DNA from: Ciona intestinalis
Lineage: Eukaryota > Chordata > Ascidiacea > Phlebobranchia > Cionidae
Length of the DNA stretch: 64,000 nucleotides
Reading direction: 5' to 3'
Assembly (NCBI RefSeq): GCF_000224145.3
Contig: NC_020166.2
Coordinates: 4,878,726-4,942,725 of the forward strand
Shown here: in pieces, positions 56,728-64,000 of the stretch
How positions within the stretch are numbered: the first letter of the stretch is position 1
Layout: every line of letters starts with the position of its first letter
Translations under genes and position numbers: made by a program
Notes under the pieces: model-generated
What the model saw: the letters and a program-made list of their open reading frames with translations, nothing else
What the model was told of the DNA's origin: nothing
Databases searched by the model: none

Positions 56728-59700
56728 CAAGCTAGGCATAAAGTTAAATATTAAATAATATTGCAGACATTTATGTTGATTATAGTATTTTTGCCCCAGT
56801 GTTCTAAAATGAACAGTTTGTAAAACATATTAAATTTCTTTCTTTCATCGATTTTTTGCAGTATATTGCTTATATAATTTTAAACCTATTTATAGTGCAA
56901 TATGAAATTGTGTTTTTATTTAAAACGTTTTCCATATTTCAATTTAATTTACAAAGGAAATACAAGATATCACAAAAGTAGGTGTTATTTTGGTTAGAAC
57001 TCTATACAGCTTTAAATAGGATTTCGCTTAAATATCAACTATTAACAATATTTATAAAGGAATTTCTGTGGTTTAGTTAGGCGTTGATTGATTAGATCTT
57101 AATTGCCATTTATACCCTCAAGCAATGTTGTGTTTGTGTATTGTTTCACATTTCTTTAGGTTGCAATGTTACAAACTCTTTAAAAAAAATTCATTTTTAA
57201 ATTGGTTGCAGAAACATGGTTCGTGAAATCAACTGCTTGTAATAAACAGGCTAACAGGGTTTCTGCGTCATGTGAGAAAGAACTATTTTGTAATTGTATC
57301 ATAAACCACAACGCATATAATTAGGTTGGTAAAACTTGTTTTGGGTTTATTGTGGGAAGAATCCCTTTATTAAATATTACTGACTAAACACCGATGACTC
57401 ATATACGTTTGAGAAAAACAGTGGCAAAGAGGTTACATTTATCCCTTCGGTCAAACGATGCAAAAACATCGTAAAATTTGAACTCATTTTAACCAATCAG
57501 AAACGACCTCTCATTTTTCAGTGACGTCATTTTTGCTGGTTGCTTTCTGGTACCCGCTATTTTTGAAATTATTCTTAACAATATTTTACTTTAAAAAAAT
57601 ACATACATTGTAGAGAAAACTAGGTTAACACATTTATATTAACTAAATTTGTTTTTGTTGCAAGTCCACTTATACCCCAATTGCTTATCGCGGATTGCGC
57701 GAAAAAAAAGAAAAAAAAAAATCGATTTTTGAAATGAGGTCATCAAGAACGAAAGAAGAAACGCGCAGAAGCGGAGTGGATCGATAGTTGGGCGTATTCG
57801 GTTTGCGAGTGGTGTACATTGCCGTTGTAATATTAGGTTTTCAGCTATGTACGGTGTAATTGAGTGTGCTTAAAATGTGAACACGTTAGTAAACAATATT
57901 ACTAAGTTCCGTGCTAAGAATAAGAATCTAGGTCCTCCCTGTAGTGCGCTTATTTGTTGGTTCTGTGAAATGATTTCCGATGTATGAGAACTGAGCGTTT
58001 GTATTTGTTTTCCCATCATATAGTAGCCACTGCAAGGTCGTTGTATTCATCAGTTGAAGTGTTATAAAGTGAGTGTAAAAGTGTTATAAGGTAATTTTTA
58101 AAGTTAAAAGGTGTGCAACAATATACGGCCTTCAAATTGACTATGGAAGTATTTTACTATGTAGTTTGCAAAGGTAAAACTTTAATAGCACTTAGATTTA
58201 ACCAGTTTGGTTTTGCTTTTGTATTAACTACCTTATGTTTCAAGAGCTGGTATGCTCTCTTGTACACTTTTGTTCTATTAAAATAATTGTGGAGTATTTG
58301 TTGATTCAGGTAGTAATGGCTACAAAAACAACAATTGAAAAAAGATTAAAAACAAAATGGTACCTTCAACAGCAAATATATATATATATATATAGAGTGA
58401 ATATTTATTTTTTGCTTGCCTCAAACCGAGTTGAAAATATTGTGTTTGCGATGAGGATATTTTTTGTCAAGATTTAAAAAGAATTTTTGAGCGGTCCCGA
58501 TCTTTTCTTTAATTATTAAATTTAATACAGCAGTATTGATTACAAACGACCTGTGCTTGGAAAGCCGTAACTGGCGATTACTTCCAATCAGGGCGATAGC
58601 CGATATATACTTTTTTAGTGTTTGGATAATGGATCAACTGTGACCTAAATCTCTGCTCTTATGCCGTACATTTAGCCAGTCAGCCCATTTTTAGAAAACC
58701 CGTCACATTTAGTCTAAATTGCTTTGGTTTTGTCATATGAAGTCTGGTTTGTCATGCTATATAATAATGTATTATGATTTTGTGTATAATATAAAAACAG
58801 AGAATTGCAATACTCAAGGTATGTTGGTTGCAACATCAGTCCTTAAAAGGATGATTGCCTTTGTATAGTCATAGCTTATAGATATTGGTATTATTAAATA
58901 ATTTGGGTTCATAAAGCAATTTATTATGTGACGTATGTAAAATAAATTTACGAATATTGCCTTGTTGTTGTTGTCAGTTTATGACTCTTGATAAAGGCAA
59001 TAGAACTGAATCCTGTCCTTTTATTGTTGGATTTTATGGCATATATAACCCATGTGTTGGATGCAATAATTCATTAACCCTTATCATGTCAGTATGCCAC
59101 CAAAATGTTGATTATTTGCTTGAAGGACCATTTCAAAATTTTTCTGTATAGATTAATCAGGGCAACTAACAGCCTGTAAAATAATTTGTTTTCCAAAATT
59201 AGTAATACTATAATTATGTAAAAAACCACTTAATATATGAATAAAACTGCTTTGCAGTATGTATATATTATATCATGTTACCATTTTAGAAAAAGGTTCT
59301 TGTTAAAAAAAACTATGGTTGATTTTTCACAATATCAAATTAATAAATGACAATTTGTTTCTATATCGAGGTAACTTGTGTGCGTATATAAATATCTAAG
59401 TAGTGTTTATATTCCAATCAACTTTGGCTAAACAATTAGTGACGTACACTGGTTAAGTATAGACCCTCTCAATTAGTATATACAGTAGGAGTGATCTATT
59501 AAAATAATTATTTAATTACTTCAGTTGAATTCGTGTGCTTAACAATGAATACTTGAGTACGTTTTGTTTTTGTAATGCGTCAACTACTCTGAGGTGACTC
59601 ATTTATAATATAAGTCTAATAGCCAGCCAGTTGTGTTACGTGTATCTTGTATGTGTCGACTGCTTATATACTTTAATCCTGTTATGTTCTCTGTTGTAGA

Positions 59701-60845
59701 TTTGAGCTAAGCATTTTTATTTTACGATTTTATACAAACTGGATATCTAAGAAAGAAGACAAAGGTTGATTTCCATTCTAACTTTTCTATTTATCTACAA
59801 AACCTTTCTACAGGACACGGTTGTTTCATCCCTTTGGGTTCAGGTAAGTTTTGGGTTTTCTATTTATTTGGCTTTTCTATTTATTTAAATTTATAACAGT
59901 GCTAATTTTATGGGGATTTGATAAGCCACTTTTATCATTTTCTATCTTTAGTTTGAACAACAAGTAGGATTGTGCTACCATACATAAACTGTGTAGGAGT
60001 GTGGCTTCCACATGTGTATGGCTAGTTGACTACTCAAAATAACCATACTGCTTTGGTCATATGCAGTAAAGCAAAATTGCATTGATGGTTTATAAACAAT
60101 CCATTTAAACTGCTACTTCTTAAGGTCAATAATTTTAATCAACTCCAAAAACTCACATGAAATTTATAAGTCATTATAATTAATCGTTTTATTACAGCTG
60201 GTTGCAAAGCTACTAGCTAGGCTTACTACGCTTCCTGCTATGGGAAGTTAGCTTGTTTTCTTTTAATATTAATCATTATTAACCACATGAAAACAATGCT
60301 GCTCATTACAATGTTATGCTTGTGTATTTTACATGATTTTGTTTCTTGCTCAAGAAGTCTTCTCTCCTTTTAGTTTTATTCGAAATATGTTAGAAACTTT
60401 GTGATACAATTACATTTGTGAGTTCAAGGTATAACTGCCAATAGCGTCTTTATGTTTTTAAAAGATTTTACAACCACTCTTTCAATAATTTAGATCTGTA
60501 CTATTTTGTATTGGCTAAATCTACCTGTACTGGTATGGTTCTGCTTTATTATAGTAGTGACTGTGGACTGCAGGTATAAATATAAAAGCTTTAAGAGTTT
60601 AATAAATAACTTAGTCAAAGATAGTAGTCATGTTGCGAGTTGCCATGGGATAATGTCTAATGTGTCAGGTTAAATCCTACCCTTGATTCTCATACGAGCT
60701 ATCTCTGTTTGAAAATACAAGGACTTTCAATTAATCTGTATACCTTGCACCATATATGCTTGCAGGTGTAACATTAAGGGCGCTTGGCGTAAAACAGCTT
60801 TTAATCTGCTATTAGGTGTTTATACGAACAAGCACAGCCGGAATC
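56728..60845 (+). promoter_or_regulatory. UVRAG 3' flank, then putative promoter and 5' UTR of the G-alpha gene
   Basis: No coding exon. At 57493-57500 a CCAATCAG box is followed by a palindromic CRE TGACGTCA at 57522-57529. From about 57670 the sequence becomes relatively GC-rich (CGCGCAGAAGCGGAGTGGAT), as expected of a promoter. A possible noncoding exon ends at about 59842 with TTCAG/gtaagt, and an acceptor CTGCTATTAG at about 60814 would join 31 nt of leader to the ATG. A TA microsatellite lies at 58376-58395. These assignments are inference; short frames at 58235-59151 are not supported. Confidence 0.35.
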
Positions 60846-60963
60846 ATGGGTTGCACAGTCTCCACAGACGATAAAGCAGCAAATGAAAGGTCACGAGCTA
60901 TCGATCGTAACCTCCGTGTGGATGGAGACAAACAATCAAGAGAAGTAAAGTTGCTCTTACTTG
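60846..60963 (+). CDS. gnai: First coding exon of a Gi-class G-protein alpha subunit (gene continues beyond the window)
   Basis: Encodes the N-terminal helix of a heterotrimeric G-protein alpha subunit: 39 codons plus one base, ending in donor G/gtatgt after LLLL. Starts MGCTVS, with Gly2 for myristoylation and Cys3 for palmitoylation, which place the protein on the inner plasma membrane. [15 protein letters not shown] and REVKLLLLG match vertebrate GNAI proteins (DKAAVERSKMIDRNLR.. REVKLLLLG) better than GNAO, which has EKNLKEDG. The exon ends just before the first P-loop residues, exactly where vertebrate GNAI genes are split. GTP-binding and switch regions lie in exons to the right and cannot be checked here. 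Role: inhibition of adenylyl cyclase and related GPCR signalling, by family. Confidence 0.93.
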
Positions 60964-63900
60964 GTATGTATTCTCAAGCAAAGCAATAAATATATATAGT
61001 CTATTATATACGCACATGATACATTTTTGTTTAAATTTTAAACTGTCTGAGGTAAACAATGTAAATAATGTGCAGAATCTTTAAAGTATTATATACTGGC
61101 GCATTGTTGTTTTATGCCGCTAATGGTTTTATGTTTTCTTGTTTAAAGACATAACTTAATATAAACATTATATATTCTAAAGAGTGAAAACCAGGAAGAA
61201 GCCACAAAAATTTGGTTGCTTTGTACTGAAATAAAACAATTTTCTTGTTCAGAATAGATGATTAATATTTGTTATGTCTGTGCTGATTAAACAGGCTATG
61301 CCTTTACACATTATTGTGTGTGATTTGTATGACCCTGCCAACAAAGTTAAACATTGTTTGTTATTAATTTCTAGTGTGGTTATGATTCATTCACACTTAG
61401 TCATTATTCAACAATTGAAAGGTTACAAAAACTTGGATTACAAATAATATAACATTTCATCAAATAGAGTTGTGTATCGCTTGTTATTATTGATTTAATA
61501 CTCTGGGATAATATTTTAAACTCCTGGGACTTAAAGCCAAGTGCTTTAGGTCAACTTTTATCTTCACCCTTAAAGGTTTCATTTGCCTGAGTTACAACAA
61601 GCAGGATAATTCACTGCCACCAACCAGTATCTATGTTTGTTTGTTTGTGAACTGGATGGCCATTTCTGGATGCTGTTACCATAAGAAATCTGCTATGGCA
61701 CCTTTTTATTGTCCACTACTCAACAATATTGATTTCAATTTTGAAGCAGTTAGTTTTTACTTTTCTTTCATGATCAGTAAATATATTCTTCCCAATGGTT
61801 GAAGCTAATATAAACAGCCTTTATTAATTTAATGTGACTCGATCATTCCCAGTGGAATATCAGTTACTAGCAGCAGAACTTATACCTACTTGGTTGGTTG
61901 TAGACTATTGTGTATGAGCTGCACCTTTTTCTGGATTTTCCAGTGCATGGTTTTAGTCGTGTAGATGACATAAATATTTCAGTATAATCAATATTCTTCC
62001 GTTTTTCTCTCTCCAGTTATAAATTATGTATTCACTGCCTCTGGGGAGACTATAGTCAGGCCTTAGTGAAATCACAATTCCTTGAGATATATACCCAGGA
62101 CAATAGTTCAATCTGGTCTTGTGATGACAAACGCGACTTCTAAACCATCTATTTAAACGTCTGTAACGACAGAGTCGTGTGCGCCCTGGTTTCCTTTACA
62201 ACCACTTACAGTTTAAAAGGCAATTAATGTACTTGCCGCTGTTATTTCTTGTGGTTTGTGTGCTACCGTGTTACGCTCCACAAAAAGCTTAACCACGTAC
62301 TGTTTGAACTTCGCATGATAAAACCCACTAGGCTACCCGCAAACAAAAACAGTTGCTTCACCTGTATACCCACCATTTCCACAGAGGCACACCCGTATCA
62401 AGTTGCTACAATTGCGATTTATTTGCTCCCGCAGCGAACTGTTTACAGAGTAAATAACTCTTTATCTTTCTTGACGTCAGATTTTAAAAGTTAGAGGAGT
62501 AAATAGGTTTAATTCCTTTCTTAGCCATGGTAATAGGCTGTTAAATAACGCAATAAGTTTATTTCTTCTGTAATGTTACTGACAATGACGTATTTTTTAC
62601 AACGGCAATAAAGCGCATCTTTGGGAAGCAGCTTATTTCATCGCCGTTGACAATCTATATATCTGGCATGTGTCGATTCGTTTAAACAAATTGTCGGGCC
62701 AGCGGTCCCAAAATAGTTCCTTAAATTATGGGTTTCTGCGGCAGTTGGTGTTCGGATAACAGCCGCTCCTAATAGTTTGTATTGTTTTGCTACAATCCAT
62801 TCAAGCACACCCACTTGGACGGTACTATATTATATCTAATATTATTAAGATCCGCTTTTGGCCGTTTCAAAACATGCGTAGGTAGTGCAATGTAGGCCGT
62901 TACATGTAGGCGTCCATTGGTGAGGAACTAGAAAATATCCGCTCGAACCCAGAACGCGTACTTATTTTCTACTGTTATATCAACACAACTGCTATGTTAT
63001 GGGACGGGATATTGTCCTGATATTTCTTTTGTTAATTACGCGTGGCGTTTCCCTTAGCCAGTTTAGAATTCTACTTTTAAGCCCGAGTTTGTGACGTAAA
63101 AAACTAATTGTGACGCTGGTTCTGTTCCATTCAGAGACATTAAAACACGAGGAAATTAAAATTACTTTAAAAGTTTCAGCATTAAGACTGCGTTGGTTCT
63201 TGATTTGGTTTTGCTTCAACCACCCATACGCAATGGTTTACGCACGACAAGGAGATTACGTTAATGTTCAGAGTTTCTTCCATAACTAGAAATCTAATAC
63301 GTTTTTTGCTCATATTTTACACAGAAGTTAACAGCCATTCCATTCATGGTACCTGCGTATGCTCACAACGCAATGTGATTAAAACCCGAATGACAACATA
63401 GGTAGCGGCTTGTGAGTTCACAGAATAATACACTCCTTGCATTGCTGCCGTTCCAATTGCTTATATGTTTCCACCGCATGTAGGTTAATTTTTTCGTTCG
63501 CACATTGGCAACAATAAGGCAGTAATATCAAATTTACAGTTTATTAAGAAAATGTTACGATTGCCGCTGGTGTAATTCTATAAGCAAGTTTTAATGTTTG
63601 CTTCACCCATGCATAAAAACATTATTTTACATAGGAAGAACTAAATATTTTATTGATTAATTAAACATACTAGTTTTTTTGTTATTTCTTTTAGCGCTCT
63701 TTTAAAAGGCTTGGGAGCGCTTCTGGTACTTGACAATCGTCCCGAGAAACAGTTGGTTTTGTAGTCTAGGCGTAATCCGCCTTTTGTCGCTGTAAATTTC
63801 GCGTCTCCATGCCAGCCGGCAATGTAGGTTAAGAGGTTTAATCTTTTTCCCAATTTATCGTAAAACAAGATAAAAAATTACACACTTGATGCCGTCCTTT

Positions 63901-64000
63901 TAAGGAAAACCTGATGCAATTTACCATCTACCGCCTTCCTATTCAGATATGCTTTGTCGGTAAAAAAGTCGGTGGAACGGGTAAATTTTTTTTCGGTAAC
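60964..64000 (+). other. Intron 1 of the G-alpha gene (open-ended)
   Basis: At least 3 kb of intron. I searched for the next expected exon (opening with the P-loop residues AGESGKST) and did not see it. A palindromic CRE TGACGTCA occurs at 62472-62479. Composition becomes more GC-balanced after about 62100. Open frames at 62249-62494, 62992-63219 and 63650-63868 show no recognisable family and are not called. Confidence 0.5.

Overview
This is a eukaryotic, AT-rich, gene-dense segment with short introns (mostly 100 to 1,500 bp). Exon and intron structures, conserved protein sequences and repeat families all point to a solitary ascidian of the Ciona type (tunicate, Chordata). I read seven protein-coding genes by following splice sites and reading phase by hand. 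Six are complete and one continues past the right edge. Two tRNA genes also lie in the window. I saw no retrovirus, Polinton or other virus-like element and nothing prokaryotic.

Layout, left to right: (1) 1.1-14.8 kb, plus strand: a membrane-type matrix metalloproteinase (11 exons, about 670 aa). Its 6-kb first intron holds an antisense pair of tRNA genes (initiator Met and His). (2) 16.4-27.7 kb, plus: a RIG-I-like receptor (20 exons, about 992 aa) with a CARD-like N-terminal region, a DECH helicase and a zinc-binding C-terminal RNA-recognition domain. (3) 30.1-31.3 kb, minus: a small four-span protein of the claudin/PMP22 type (3 exons, 179 aa). (4) 32.7-35.0 kb, plus: a proline-rich/His-Lys/poly-Ser protein resembling PRR13 (4 exons, 175 aa), followed by a fresh 225-bp tandem duplication. 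(5) 36.4-47.9 kb, plus: Enhancer of polycomb (16 exons, 956 aa). (6) 49.1-56.7 kb, plus: UVRAG (15 exons, about 760 aa). (7) From 60.8 kb, plus: the first coding exon of a Gi-class G-protein alpha subunit; the rest lies to the right of the window.

The genes do not form one pathway. They are a matrix protease, an RNA sensor, a junction-type membrane protein, a chromatin factor, an autophagy/endosome factor and a signalling GTPase, each apparently with its own promoter. Between and inside them lie several interspersed repeat families. One is a MITE with GC-rich terminal inverted repeats (at least seven copies). Another is a family marked by a 'TTTATCCTCGC...TTTCATACACC' core. Others are tRNA-derived SINE fragments and a family marked by 'AAGGGCCTGAGAT'.

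The most interesting points are the complete tandem-CARD RIG-I-like receptor in an invertebrate chordate; two MITEs sitting directly in front of splice acceptors of that gene; an altered cysteine switch in the metalloproteinase; three RxELFG repeats in the UVRAG tail; a hairpin downstream of the RNA-sensor gene; and a possible nested small membrane-protein ORF inside Enhancer of polycomb. Exon boundaries are hand-called from sequence without transcript data. I did not find evidence for a wholly new biological system here.
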